DNA from: Solirubrobacter sp035555675
Lineage (GTDB): Bacteria > Actinomycetota > Thermoleophilia > Solirubrobacterales > Solirubrobacteraceae
DNA length: 59,592 bases
Direction of reading: 5' to 3'
NCBI GenBank assembly: GCA_035555675.1
Contig: DATMGH010000107.1
Span: forward strand, 1-59,592
The translations under genes were made by a program, and so were the position numbers. Numbering within the stretch: position 1 is the first letter of the stretch; the number at the start of each line of letters is the position of its first letter. This document shows, piece after piece, positions 8,205 through 15,959 of this stretch. Under the pieces are notes generated by a model. The model did no database searches. It was not told the origin of the DNA and saw only the letters and a program-made list of their open reading frames with translations.

Positions 8205-9653
8205 TCAGCACGCGACCGGCTTCTTGGCGCCAGGCGGCAGGCAGCGCGTCGAGATCAGCGGCTTCCTGCCCGCCCGCACCGCCAGCACCTTGACTGCGTT
8301 GATCGCATCCGGTCGCGAGACGACGACCGTGATCCGCGCGCCCGCCCGCAGCGGCTTGCGGATGAACCGCGCCAGCGAGACCGTCCCGAACGCGTTCCGC
8401 CGCACGTACCCCTTCCCGCGCAGCCCCGCCGGGCACCCCCCGCCCGCGCACACGACCGAGACCGTCGCCCCGAACGGCACGTTCTTGATCTGCAGCGAGC
8501 TGAACCGGGTCGACGCGCCCCGCACCGACGAGAAGAACGCCAAGGTCACCAGTACCTGCTCCGGCGCACGCGAAGCCGCCGAGACAGCAGCCGGCGCCAC
8601 CGCGTCCGCCCCGTCGCAGTTCTCGTCCACCCCGTTGCCGGGCACGTCGTTGGCGCCCGGGTGAATCGAGGCCACGCTGTCGTCGCAGTCCACGTTCGCG
8701 TTGAAGCCGTCGCCGTCGGCGTCGGGGACCGCGATCGTCCAGGAGCGGCGAACCGGCGTCGGGTCCACGTTCCCGGCCCGGTCGATCGCCCGCGCCGCGA
8801 ACGTGTGCGCGCCCGGCGCCAGCCCGGCCAGCGCCACCAGGCCGTCGCACGCCGCGAACGGCGCGCCGTCCAACGAGCACTCGAACGTCGCCGCTTCGCT
8901 CGCCACCAGCGAGAACGTCTCCGCGTTGACCGTCTGCAGCGCCCCCTCGCCGGGCCCGGTCGCGACCGAGAAGGACGTGTCGGGCGCCACGGTGTCGACC
9001 GTCCAGGTCACGCTGGCGGCCGGCTCGCTCGGGTTGCCCGCGTCGCTCAATCCGGTCACCGTGAAGCTGTGCGCCCCGTCGCCCAGCCCGGTCAGCGTCA
9101 CCGACCCGGTGTGCGTCGCCGTCGAGAAGCCGCACGCCCGCGCGACGCCATCCAGCGAGCAGGACACGGAGCTCCCCGCGAAGCTGGAGTAGTCGATCGA
9201 CGCGCTCCCGACCCGCGTGAACGCGCCCGGCTTGCGCGTCAACGCCACGTCCACGATCTGCCGGAAGTTCGCGACCGGCGCGTACGCGATGTCGACCCCC
9301 ACGAGCGGCGTCCCGTTCATCTGGCACAGCGCGCCGGCCCCGCACGCGCTCGGCCTGCTCCCCGACCACCCGGCGAACCGCCAGCCGGGCGCAGGGGTCG
9401 CGGTCAGGTTCAACCGCGGCTGGTAGAGGCAGAGCACAGGACACGCCGGCTGCCAGCCGCTGCTGGCGGCGCACCCCGTCGTCTCGGTGTTCTTGAGCTT
9501 CGACGCCGAGCACGAGTACGGCTGCCCCGCGTCGGCGATGGTGCCCGAGCCGGCGATCGTCGGGGTGACGGTGAAACTGCCCGCCGACGCGGGCGCGGCC
9601 GAAACGGCAAGGACCGCCAGAGCGAGAACGAGTGAGCGCACGCGCCTACTCAA
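8205..9653 (-). CDS. Secreted Ig-like repeat protein with Asp-rich metal-binding motif
   Basis: The 482-aa product starts with a signal peptide (SLVLALAVLAVSAAPASAG). It then has two or three Ig-like/bacterial-adhesin-type segments with paired cysteines (VSCSLDGVARAC, FECSLDGAPFAAC, GAHTFAARAIDRAGN). Next comes the motif DADGDGFNANVDCDD...GNGVDENCDG, the putative calcium/metal-binding motif of MopE-like secreted proteins. The C-terminal 120 residues end in a basic domain with two cysteines. It is likely exported and surface-associated; its ligand is unknown. TTG 9653 follows CAGGGA, but GTG 9641 also gives a full signal peptide. Confidence 0.7.
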   Translation of the reverse strand: MSRRVRSLVLALAVLAVSAAPASAGSFTVTPTIAGSGTIADAGQPYSCSASKLKNTETTGCAASSGWQPACPVLCLYQPRLNLTATPAPGWRFAGWSGSRPSACGAGALCQMNGTPLVGVDIAYAPVANFRQIVDVALTRKPGAFTRVGSASIDYSSFAGSSVSCSLDGVARACGFSTATHTGSVTLTGLGDGAHSFTVTGLSDAGNPSEPAASVTWTVDTVAPDTSFSVATGPGEGALQTVNAETFSLVASEAATFECSLDGAPFAACDGLVALAGLAPGAHTFAARAIDRAGNVDPTPVRRSWTIAVPDADGDGFNANVDCDDSVASIHPGANDVPGNGVDENCDGADAVAPAAVSAASRAPEQVLVTLAFFSSVRGASTRFSSLQIKNVPFGATVSVVCAGGGCPAGLRGKGYVRRNAFGTVSLARFIRKPLRAGARITVVVSRPDAINAVKVLAVRAGRKPLISTRCLPPGAKKPVAC

Positions 9654-9696
9654 TTCCCTGCGCCTTGGCGCGCGCTTGCGCGAAGCTTGGCGTCAA

Positions 9697-10362
9697 TCAG
9701 GCACGGCGGTACAGGCGCCCGGGTCGCCCGGGTCCCTCCGACCGCAGCGCGCCGGTGTCCTCCAGCAGCCCGGTCGCCCGCACGTCGCGCCGGAAGTTCG
9801 CGGCGTCGACGACCTCCCCCCGCAGCGCCTCGTAGAGCTGCTGGGCCTGACGCAGCGTGAACGGCTCGGTCAGCAGCGCGAGCCCCTTGCGCACGAACCA
9901 CACCTTGTCCGCCACCCGCGCGTGCAGCCGCCAGAGCCCGTCCTCGACGATCGTGGCGTGATCGAGCGCCAGCTCCGGCAGCGCGTCGAGCGGCTGCCAG
10001 GACGCGTCGCGCTCCGCCGGCCGCTCCTCCGGCAGCGTCTCCGGCCGCACGAGCGCCATGTAGGCGATCGACGGCAGCCAGCCGCGCGGATCCCGCGAAG
10101 GATCGGCGTACGTGCGCAGCTGCTCCAGGTGCACGGAGCCCACGCCGGTCTTCTCGCGCAGCTTCCGTTCCGCCGTCTGCTCGGGCGCCTCGGACGCGCC
10201 GACGAACCCGCCGGGCAGCGCGAACATCCCCCGCTGCGGCTCCTCCAGCCGGCGCGCCAGCAGCACGCACAACCGCCCGTCGAGCAGCGTGAAGACGACC
10301 GGATCGGCCGTCAGGCCGATCGGCGCCTCATACCCCGCGCTGTTGGACGCTCGCACGGTCAC
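9697..10362 (-). CDS. NrtR-like Nudix-domain transcriptional regulator
   Basis: Residues about 15-150 form a Nudix domain and about 155-221 a winged-helix-like tail (EPFTLRQAQQLYEAL, NFRRDVRATGLLEDTG), the architecture of NrtR/YjhB-type ADP-ribose-sensing repressors of NAD metabolism. The Nudix box reads GGFVGASEAPEQTAERKLREKTGV: the expected RE and EE pairs are RK and EK, so hydrolysis is probably lost or weak, as in several NrtR proteins. Its start overlaps the end of the threonine aldolase gene by 35 nt on the same strand, or less if an internal start such as GTG 10356 is used. No NAD gene is adjacent. Confidence 0.72.
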   Translation of the reverse strand: MTVRASNSAGYEAPIGLTADPVVFTLLDGRLCVLLARRLEEPQRGMFALPGGFVGASEAPEQTAERKLREKTGVGSVHLEQLRTYADPSRDPRGWLPSIAYMALVRPETLPEERPAERDASWQPLDALPELALDHATIVEDGLWRLHARVADKVWFVRKGLALLTEPFTLRQAQQLYEALRGEVVDAANFRRDVRATGLLEDTGALRSEGPGRPGRLYRRA

Positions 10363-11368
10363 CGACCACCCGGAGGATCGCCGCGACGAACGCGTCGACG
10401 TCCGCCTCGCTCGTGTCCCACGCGCACATCCAGCGCACCTCGCCGGTGTGCTCGTCCCAGACGTAGAACTTGAAGTCCCGCTGCAGCTCCTCGGCGGCGC
10501 CGGGCGGCAGGATCGCGAAGACCGCGTTCGCGCGCACGTCCTGCGTGATCGCGACCGCGCCGGACACGCCCGCCGCCAGCCGCGCCGCCATCGCGTTCGC
10601 GTGCCCGGCCGCGCGGCGCCAGAGCTCGTCCGAGAACAGCGCCAGCAGCTGCGCGGACACGAACCGCATCTTCGACGCCAGCTGCATCGACTGCTTGCGC
10701 AGGTACAGCAGCGAGGACGCCAGCGACGGCTCGACGACCACCACGGCCTCGGCCGCGAGCAGGCCGACCTTCGTCCCGCCGAGGCTGATCACGTCCGCCC
10801 CGGGCGCGGCGTCCCCCAGCCCGACGCCGAGCGCCGCGGCCGCGTTCGCCAGCCGCGAGCCGTCCACGTGGAACAGCATTCCGTGCTCGTGGGCGAACGA
10901 AGCGAGCGCCGCGAGCTCGTCCAGCTCGTACAGCGTCCCGAGCTCGGTCGACTGCGTGACGGACACGACGCCCGGCTGCACCACGTGCTCGTCGCCGATC
11001 CGCGCCATCCGCCGCTGCACCAGCGCCGGTGTCAACTTGCCGTCGGGCGTCGGGACGGTCAGCAGCTTGATGGCGCCCATCACCTCGGGCGCGCCGCACT
11101 CGTCGACGTTCAAGTGCGCGCTCTCCGCGCAGATGACGCCCTGCCACGGCCGCAGCATCGCGCGCAGGCTGACGACGTTGGCTCCGGTGCCGTTGAACAC
11201 CGGGAACGCCGTGGCGCCGTCGCCGAACACGGACGCGACCACGTCCTGCAGCCGCGCGGTCCATTCGTCCGCGCCGTAGGACACGGCATGACCCTCGTTC
11301 GCCGCCGCGATCGCGTCCAGCGCTTCCGGCAGGATGGGGGCGTAGTTGTCGCTCGCAAAGGCACGCAC
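10328..11368 (-). CDS. ltaE: Low-specificity L-threonine aldolase
   Basis: The 346-aa protein is a PLP fold-type I aldolase/beta-eliminating lyase that cleaves L-threonine or allo-threonine to glycine and acetaldehyde. Landmarks are the N-terminal ASDNYAP, GTGANVVSL, the HVDGSRLANA segment that holds the PLP ring, and the Schiff-base lysine in SLGGTKVG. The frame also has an ATG at 11395, but that start would overlap the opposite gene and a TATCGT box lies 8 nt before GTG 11368, so 11368 is chosen. Confidence 0.88.
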   Translation of the reverse strand: MRAFASDNYAPILPEALDAIAAANEGHAVSYGADEWTARLQDVVASVFGDGATAFPVFNGTGANVVSLRAMLRPWQGVICAESAHLNVDECGAPEVMGAIKLLTVPTPDGKLTPALVQRRMARIGDEHVVQPGVVSVTQSTELGTLYELDELAALASFAHEHGMLFHVDGSRLANAAAALGVGLGDAAPGADVISLGGTKVGLLAAEAVVVVEPSLASSLLYLRKQSMQLASKMRFVSAQLLALFSDELWRRAAGHANAMAARLAAGVSGAVAITQDVRANAVFAILPPGAAEELQRDFKFYVWDEHTGEVRWMCAWDTSEADVDAFVAAILRVVGDRASVQQRGV

Positions 11369-11376
11369 GGCGCACG

Positions 11377-11382
11377 ACGATA
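11377..11382 (-). promoter_or_regulatory. -10-like box TATCGT for ltaE
   Basis: TATCGT on the minus strand is 8 nt before GTG 11368. It would lie outside useful range if ATG 11395 were the start. Confidence 0.4.
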
Positions 11383-11385
11383 CCC

Positions 11386-11934
11386 ATGGACCCATTCCGC
11401 ATGTACATCGTGGCCCGCCGCGGGGCGTTCGACTCCGTCGCCGAGGGCGGCCGCCTCGCGGGGATCGCCGCCGTCCGGGCGCTGCGCGACTTCGGCGCCG
11501 ACCCGGAGTGGCTGGCGCGGCCCGGCAAGGTCGTCCTGCGCGCCCGCAGCCCGTCGCAGTGGGCGCGCGTGCTTGAGGAGCCGCACGCGAGCGCGGGTGA
11601 CGGCGTCGTCGCGCTGCCGCCGCGGAGGCGCTCCGAGCGGGGCGACGTGCTGACCAAGCTGCAAGCGATGTCCACCGAGCTCGAGCCTCCGCCGGAGACG
11701 GCGGACGCGCCGCTGCGCTTCGCGCTGAACCCGTACGTCACGATGAGCTCGGGCAAGACCCTGGCCCAGATCGCGCACGCCGCCGTCATGGCGGCGGACC
11801 TCGGCTACGACGTCGCGACCGCCGCCGTGATCGTCAGCGACGCCCGCGACGGCTGCGTCGCCGAGGTCCGCGACGCCGGGCTGACCGAGGTCCCGCCCGG
11901 CACGATCACCGTGCGCGTCTTAGTGCGCGAGTGA
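11386..11934 (+). CDS. PTH2-family peptidyl-tRNA hydrolase-like protein
   Basis: The 182-aa product has a C-terminal domain (about 105-182) resembling archaeal/eukaryotic-type peptidyl-tRNA hydrolase Pth2: LNPYVTMSSGKTLAQIAHAAV, with the conserved GK and AQ..HA, then an internal Asp-rich turn and PPGTITVRVLV. Pth2 releases tRNA from stalled peptidyl-tRNA. The N-terminal 100 residues (MDPFRMYIVARRGAFDSVAEGG) are a second, less clear copy-like region with a helix-loop region. Catalytic activity is not certain. It is divergent from ltaE. Confidence 0.65.
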   Translation: MDPFRMYIVARRGAFDSVAEGGRLAGIAAVRALRDFGADPEWLARPGKVVLRARSPSQWARVLEEPHASAGDGVVALPPRRRSERGDVLTKLQAMSTELEPPPETADAPLRFALNPYVTMSSGKTLAQIAHAAVMAADLGYDVATAAVIVSDARDGCVAEVRDAGLTEVPPGTITVRVLVRE

Positions 11935-12285
11935 CAGCCCGAGCCAGACGATCACGAGCGAGACGACGAAGATCGCCCCCTGCAGCCAGTGCGCCGCGCT
12001 CGCGCGCAGGTGCCAGAGGATCAACACGGCCGCCAGGACGACGAGCGCCAGCTTCAGATGCAGCGTGCCGTTGTCCCAGAGGTGCCAGTCCGACGCCATC
12101 CAGGCACCGGTGACGATCAGGACGCCGAGCGCGGCGACCGACGCCCACCCGAACCGGCGCGCGACCGCGCGCAGCCCTTCCGTGTCCCGGCCCCGCAGCC
12201 CGGGGACGACAGCGATCGCGAGGACGAGCTGGCCGCCGACGAACGTGGCCATGGCGAGAACATGCAGATAACGGACCACCGACAT
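11920..12285 (-). CDS. Four-helix membrane protein, CopD/DUF2269-like
   Basis: The 121-aa product has four predicted membrane helices (about 7-25, 45-65, 75-93, 100-118). It has the histidine after RYLHVLAM and a GLRAVARRFGWA loop typical of small CopD-like or DUF2269 proteins. Such proteins are often linked to copper or heme at the membrane, but function here is unknown. ATG 12285 lies only 2 nt after the 3' end of tRNA-Pro on the same strand, so the two must share a transcript or use a promoter inside the tRNA. GTG 12279 is an alternative start. Confidence 0.65.
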   Translation of the reverse strand: MSVVRYLHVLAMATFVGGQLVLAIAVVPGLRGRDTEGLRAVARRFGWASVAALGVLIVTGAWMASDWHLWDNGTLHLKLALVVLAAVLILWHLRASAAHWLQGAIFVVSLVIVWLGLSLAH

Positions 12286-12287
12286 AG

Positions 12288-12361
12288 TCGGGGCGCCGGG
12301 ATTCGAACCCGGGACCTCGTGCTCCCAAAGCACGCGCGCTGCCAGGCTGCGCCACGCCCCG
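12288..12361 (-). tRNA. tRNA-Pro (anticodon TGG)
   Basis: The 74-nt cloverleaf begins CGGGGCG and ends CGCCCCG plus discriminator A, the usual bacterial tRNA-Pro ends. The anticodon stem CGTGC/GCACG encloses a loop with TGG; the T arm is CCGGG-TTCGAAT-CCCGG. CCA is not encoded. The gene is immediately followed by a membrane-protein ORF. Confidence 0.96.
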
Positions 12362-12441
12362 TCGGGACCAGTATCGCAGCGCGCTCGGAAGCGAAGTCAA
12401 GGAATCGGCACGAGCTGCCGATTACTGGAGCACAGGTTCCA

Positions 12442-12523
12442 GCTTCCCGATAAAGGCAAACCGTCCGCGAGGGCGGGGCGCAAAGCCACGGGGCTCACCG
12501 AGCCAGCCGGGCTGCCGAAGGAA
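12442..12523 (+). ncRNA. Cyclic di-GMP-I (GEMM) riboswitch
   Basis: The segment carries the class I consensus in order: AAAGGCAAACC, a P2 stem with GCGA tetraloop (CCGTCC/GGGCGG), GGGGCGCAAAGCCACGGGGC, and a P3 side GAGCCAGCCGGGCTGCCG, closed by a P1 pair CTTCC/GGAA. Class I riboswitches bind c-di-GMP and control motility, surface and extracellular-protein genes. It lies about 85 nt upstream of the CAP-domain protein start, with a hairpin between them. Confidence 0.9.
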
Positions 12524-12540
12524 TCGCATGCCAGGACGGC

Positions 12541-12582
12541 GTGTCGGGTGGCGTGAACTGCCGAATACGTACCCGACAACAC
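12541..12582 (+). promoter_or_regulatory. Hairpin downstream of the riboswitch (possible expression platform)
   Basis: GTGTCGGGT (12541-12549) pairs with ACCCGAC (12571-12577) and, across two bulged As, CAC (12580-12582). There is no T run, so this is not a textbook intrinsic terminator. It could be a Rho-type or translation-linked platform. The GGAGG ribosome site of the next gene is downstream and not in the stem. Confidence 0.45.
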
Positions 12583-12606
12583 GCGAAAGCCACGGAGGCC
12601 ATCGCC

Positions 12607-13311
12607 GTGCTGCGCACAACGCTGAAACTTCGAGTCCTGCCCGCCGCTGCCGTCATGGTGGGCCTGCTGGTCGCCGCCCCGGTCGCCCACGCCGCATCCG
12701 ATCCGGTCGCCACGATCGCGCTCGGAGACAAGCGTCCAACGGTGCTCGAGGCGAAGAAGACCAAGGCGAAGGCCAAGAAGAAGGCCGCCAAGAAGAAGAA
12801 GGCGGCCAACAAGAAGAAGACCACGGCCAAGAAGTCCCAGGCCCCGGTCAGCTGCCAGGACGTCGACGTGCTGCCGGTCGGCGGGAACCTCGACGCGGTC
12901 GCCGACGCGATCCTCTGCCTGCACAACCAGATCCGCGCCAAGCAGGGCCTGCCGCTGCTCAAGCAGAACGGCAAGCTCGCGACCGCCGCGGCGCGCCACT
13001 CGAGCGCGATGGTCAACCAGGGCTACTTCGACCACACCAGCCCGGACGGGACCTCGTTCGTCGAGCGCATCCTGGACGCCGGCTACGTCAAGCGCAACGA
13101 CGGCTGGACGCTGGGCGAGAACCTGGCCTGGGGCACCGGCGACCTGAGCACGCCGAACGGCCTCATGGACGCCTGGATGAAGTCCTCCGGCCACAAGGCG
13201 AACATCCTCAAGAAGGCCTACCGCGAAGTCGGCATCGGGATCCGCCTCGGCGTCCCGAGCGACGAGGGCGTCGGCGCGACCGTGACCGTCGATTTCGGGG
13301 CCAAGGCCTAG
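12607..13311 (+). CDS. Secreted CAP/SCP-domain protein
   Basis: The 234-aa product has a signal peptide (1-30), a Lys/Ala-rich basic linker (about 50-76), then a CAP (SCP/PR-1) domain (about 96-234). Landmarks are LCLHNQIRAKQGLPLL, AARHSSAMVNQGYFDH, WTLGENLAWG and WMKSSGHKANILKK. Bacterial CAP proteins are exported and of uncertain biochemical role. GTG 12607 is chosen because GGAGG lies 8 nt upstream; an open frame from 12541 would run through the regulatory hairpin. It is controlled by a c-di-GMP-I riboswitch, so expression should follow c-di-GMP level. Confidence 0.88.
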   Translation: MLRTTLKLRVLPAAAVMVGLLVAAPVAHAASDPVATIALGDKRPTVLEAKKTKAKAKKKAAKKKKAANKKKTTAKKSQAPVSCQDVDVLPVGGNLDAVADAILCLHNQIRAKQGLPLLKQNGKLATAAARHSSAMVNQGYFDHTSPDGTSFVERILDAGYVKRNDGWTLGENLAWGTGDLSTPNGLMDAWMKSSGHKANILKKAYREVGIGIRLGVPSDEGVGATVTVDFGAKA

Positions 13312-13315
13312 TTCC

Positions 13316-13321
13316 TAGACT
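13316..13321 (+). promoter_or_regulatory. -10-like box TAGACT for DUF1015 operon
   Basis: TAGACT lies 8 nt before ATG 13330 with no Shine-Dalgarno between, consistent with leaderless mRNA. Confidence 0.45.
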
Positions 13322-13329
13322 CGACGTCG

Positions 13330-14532
13330 ATGGCCGACGTCGAACCCCTCAACGCCCTTCACTACGACCTCTCCAAGGTCGGTGGCCTGCAGCCCGTGGC
13401 CGCGCCGCCGTATGACGTGATCGATGCCGCCCAGCGCGCCGAGCTGCTCCGCCGCTCGCCGTACAACGTGGTCGAGATCGATCTACCGGTCAACGGCGGC
13501 GATCCGTACGGCCACGCCGCGAGCGTCCTCGAGCGCTGGGGCGAGGAAGGGATCGTGGTCCGCGACGACCGGCCCGCGCTGTGGGCGCTGGCGCAGGACT
13601 ACACCGGTCCGGACGGCCGGCAGCGCACGCGCCACGGCGTCTTCGCGCGCGTGCGCGTGGAGGACTACGGCCCCGGCCGGATCCGCCCGCACGAGCGCAC
13701 GCACCCGGGCCCGAAGGAGGATCGCCTGCGCCTCACGCGCGCGACGCGCGCGAACCTCTCCCCGATCTTCAGCCTCTACGACGACCCCGCGAACGCCGCC
13801 TGGGCCGCGGTCGCGCCGTTCACCGAGCAGGACCCGTGGGGCACGGTCACCGACGAGGACGGCACCGTCCACAAGCTCTGGCGCATCACCGACGAGCACG
13901 CGATCGACGCGTTCCGGGCCGCGCTCAAGGACACCGAGCTGCTGATCGCCGACGGCCACCACCGCTACGAGACCGCGCGCGTCTATCAGCAGGAGCAGCC
14001 GAGCGCCGACCACGTCCTGATGTGCCTGGTCGCCCTGCAGGACTCGGGGCTGACCGTCTTCCCCACGCACCGCCTGGTCACCGGCGACCTCGGCGCCGTC
14101 GAGGCGGCGCTGGACCGCGACTGGACGCCCGAGCCCCGCGACACGCTCAGCATCGGCGTCTACGCCAAGGGCGAGCACCGGACCCTGTACCTGAAGGACT
14201 GGGCGATCGCCGACGCGGCGCTGGCCGGCAAGCCCGAGCCCTACCGGCGGCTCGACACGGCCGTGCTGGAGGCGCTGATCCTCAAGGGCGCGCTCGGCAT
14301 GACCGAGGACGACATCTCGCACTTCAACGGCCTCAACTACGCGCGCACGCCCGAGGAGGCGCAGGCCAAGGTGGACGCCGGCGAGGCCGTCGCGGCGTTC
14401 TTCATGTCCCCCACCCCGGTCGAGCGCGTCCGCGACGTGGCGGCCGCGGGTGAGAACATGCCGCCCAAGTCGACCTACTTCTTCCCGAAGGTCCTGACGG
14501 GGATGGTGTTCAATCCCCTAGAGGAGAAGTGA
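13330..14532 (+). CDS. DUF1015 family protein
   Basis: The 400-aa product is a full-length DUF1015 member. Typical segments are APPYDVI near the N-terminus, RSPYNVVEIDLP, HERTHPGPKEDRL, LIADGHHRYETA in the middle and the C-terminal ENMPPKSTYFFPK with GMVF. The GHHRYE motif and conserved acidic residues suggest an enzyme, but the family has no settled reaction that I can assign. Its stop overlaps the osmC-like ATG by 1 nt (TGATG at 14530), so the two are translationally coupled. Confidence 0.85.
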   Translation: MADVEPLNALHYDLSKVGGLQPVAAPPYDVIDAAQRAELLRRSPYNVVEIDLPVNGGDPYGHAASVLERWGEEGIVVRDDRPALWALAQDYTGPDGRQRTRHGVFARVRVEDYGPGRIRPHERTHPGPKEDRLRLTRATRANLSPIFSLYDDPANAAWAAVAPFTEQDPWGTVTDEDGTVHKLWRITDEHAIDAFRAALKDTELLIADGHHRYETARVYQQEQPSADHVLMCLVALQDSGLTVFPTHRLVTGDLGAVEAALDRDWTPEPRDTLSIGVYAKGEHRTLYLKDWAIADAALAGKPEPYRRLDTAVLEALILKGALGMTEDDISHFNGLNYARTPEEAQAKVDAGEAVAAFFMSPTPVERVRDVAAAGENMPPKSTYFFPKVLTGMVFNPLEEK

Positions 14533-14963
14533 TGGCGCTCATCAATCGCTCCCAGCCAGCCGCGACGGACATGCGGGCCTCCGCCCGCAAGCGCGAGCGC
14601 TACGTCCACGACGTCAAGGCCGGCCGCCACGCGCTGACCGTCGACGAGCCCGTCAAGCAGGGCGGCGACGACAGCGGGCCGAGCCCGCAGGAGCTGCTGG
14701 CCGCCGCGCTCGCCTCGTGCACGGCGGTGACGATGGAGATGTACGCCGACCGCAAGGGCTGGGACGTCGACGGCCTGGAGGTCGACTGCCGGTACACGCC
14801 CGCCGAGCGCGGGTGCCCGACGCGCTTCGAGCTCGTGCTCAAGCTGCCGCCGCACCTGAGCTCCGAGCAGGTCGAGCGTCTGCAGGTGATCGCGGCCAAG
14901 TGCCCCGTGCACCGCACGCTCGAGGGCGAGGTCGCGTTCGACGAGCGGGTCGAACGCCGCTGA
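14532..14963 (+). CDS. OsmC/YhfA family peroxiredoxin-like protein
   Basis: The 143-aa product has the two OsmC cysteines: one in LAAALASCTAVTMEMYADRKG and one in AAKCPVHRTL. OsmC-type proteins reduce organic hydroperoxides through this pair; the YhfA-like subgroup is less well defined. It is full length, starts 1 nt inside the DUF1015 stop and is followed immediately by a Nudix hydrolase. Confidence 0.88.
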   Translation: MALINRSQPAATDMRASARKRERYVHDVKAGRHALTVDEPVKQGGDDSGPSPQELLAAALASCTAVTMEMYADRKGWDVDGLEVDCRYTPAERGCPTRFELVLKLPPHLSSEQVERLQVIAAKCPVHRTLEGEVAFDERVERR

Positions 14964-15532
14964 ACCTGCGCGAGGATCTGCGCGCCGCGCTGCTCCGCCC
15001 CGAGGAAGCGCTGGCGATGGACGTGCACGGCGGGCGCACCCACTCCGCCGTGCTCGTCCCGCTCGTCCCCGCCGAGCACGGGCTGTACACGGTCTTCACG
15101 CGCCGGCGCGAGGACCTGCGCCGGCACCCGGGCGAGATCTCGTTCCCGGGCGGCCGGCGCGACGAGGGCGAGACGCTGGTCGAGACCGCGCTGCGCGAAG
15201 CGCACGAGGAGATCGGGCTCGCGCCGGCCGCGGTCGACGTGCTCGGCGCGCTCGCGCCCGTCGGCACGTTCGTCACCAACTACGCGATCTACCCGTTCGT
15301 GGGGCTGATCGCGCCGCAGCCCTGGGCGGTCCACGAGGCCGAGGTCGCGGAGGTGCTCGAGCTGGGCCTCGACGAGCTCGTCGCCGGGCACTCGCTGCAG
15401 CGGCTCGTGCGGCGCGGCATGGCGTTCAAGAGCGACGTCTACGAGGTCGCCGGCCACACGGTCTGGGGCGCGACCGCGCGCATCCTGGCGGACCTGCTCA
15501 ACCGCCTAGAAGGCGTTCGATCGCCGCACTGA
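14960..15532 (+). CDS. Nudix hydrolase, CoA pyrophosphatase (NudL/NUDT7) type
   Basis: The Nudix box is complete: GGRRDEGETLVETALREAHEEIGL. The preceding FTRRREDLRRHPGEISFPGG is the signature of the CoA-diphosphatase subfamily. The N-terminal helix LREDLRAALLRPEEA fits the family, but no ATG, GTG or TTG precedes it. A CTG at 14960 overlapping the osmC stop (or CTG 14966) would give about 190 aa; the first ATG (15017) would remove the helix. The start is therefore unresolved. It is probably in an operon with the two upstream genes. Confidence 0.82.
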   Translation: MNLREDLRAALLRPEEALAMDVHGGRTHSAVLVPLVPAEHGLYTVFTRRREDLRRHPGEISFPGGRRDEGETLVETALREAHEEIGLAPAAVDVLGALAPVGTFVTNYAIYPFVGLIAPQPWAVHEAEVAEVLELGLDELVAGHSLQRLVRRGMAFKSDVYEVAGHTVWGATARILADLLNRLEGVRSPH

Positions 15533-15908
15533 CGTCGTCGCCCGGCTCGACGACCTCGAGCGGGATCTGCCACGTCTGCGAGCTCGCGCGCGCGATCGCC
15601 TCGCCGCCGCCCGCGTGCACGACGCCGCGCACGCCGGTGTCGACCAGCTTCTCCCACAGCATCCGCACGCGGCCCTCCGGGATCTCGACCCCGTCCATCA
15701 GCCAGCAGACGACCGTGACGCCGTGGAGGGCGTCCATCAGCGTCCCGATCCGGTCGGGATCGCCGACGTAGGGCTCCGCCCCGGCCGCGGCGATCTCCTC
15801 CACGTGCGCGCCGCGCGTGGTTCCGCGCACGGCGTAGCCCGCCGCGCGCAGCTCGGTGGCGAGCGCGCGGCCGCGGGATCCACAGGGAATTATTAGGACG
15901 CGCGCCAC
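15498..15908 (-). CDS. Short NAD(P)-binding Rossmann-like protein
   Basis: The 136-aa product begins VARVLIIPCGSRGRALATELRAAGYAVRGTTRG, a dinucleotide-binding beta-alpha-beta start like NmrA/SDR epimerases. GDPDRIGTLMDALHGVTVVCWLMDG and VRGVVHAGGG follow. It lacks the YxxxK catalytic and substrate halves of an SDR, so it is either a short family or only a nucleotide-binding domain. GTG 15908 lies 7 nt after a TACACT box. It overlaps the Nudix gene 3' end by 35 nt in the convergent direction. Confidence 0.65.
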   Translation of the reverse strand: MARVLIIPCGSRGRALATELRAAGYAVRGTTRGAHVEEIAAAGAEPYVGDPDRIGTLMDALHGVTVVCWLMDGVEIPEGRVRMLWEKLVDTGVRGVVHAGGGEAIARASSQTWQIPLEVVEPGDDVSAAIERLLGG

Positions 15909-15915
15909 GCGGCCG

Positions 15916-15921
15916 AGTGTA
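15916..15921 (-). promoter_or_regulatory. -10-like box TACACT
   Basis: TACACT on the minus strand is 7 nt before GTG 15908, without a Shine-Dalgarno. Confidence 0.4.
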
Positions 15922-15959
15922 GGCTGGATGGGAGGCGCCGCTCCGTTCGCGGCGTTCGC

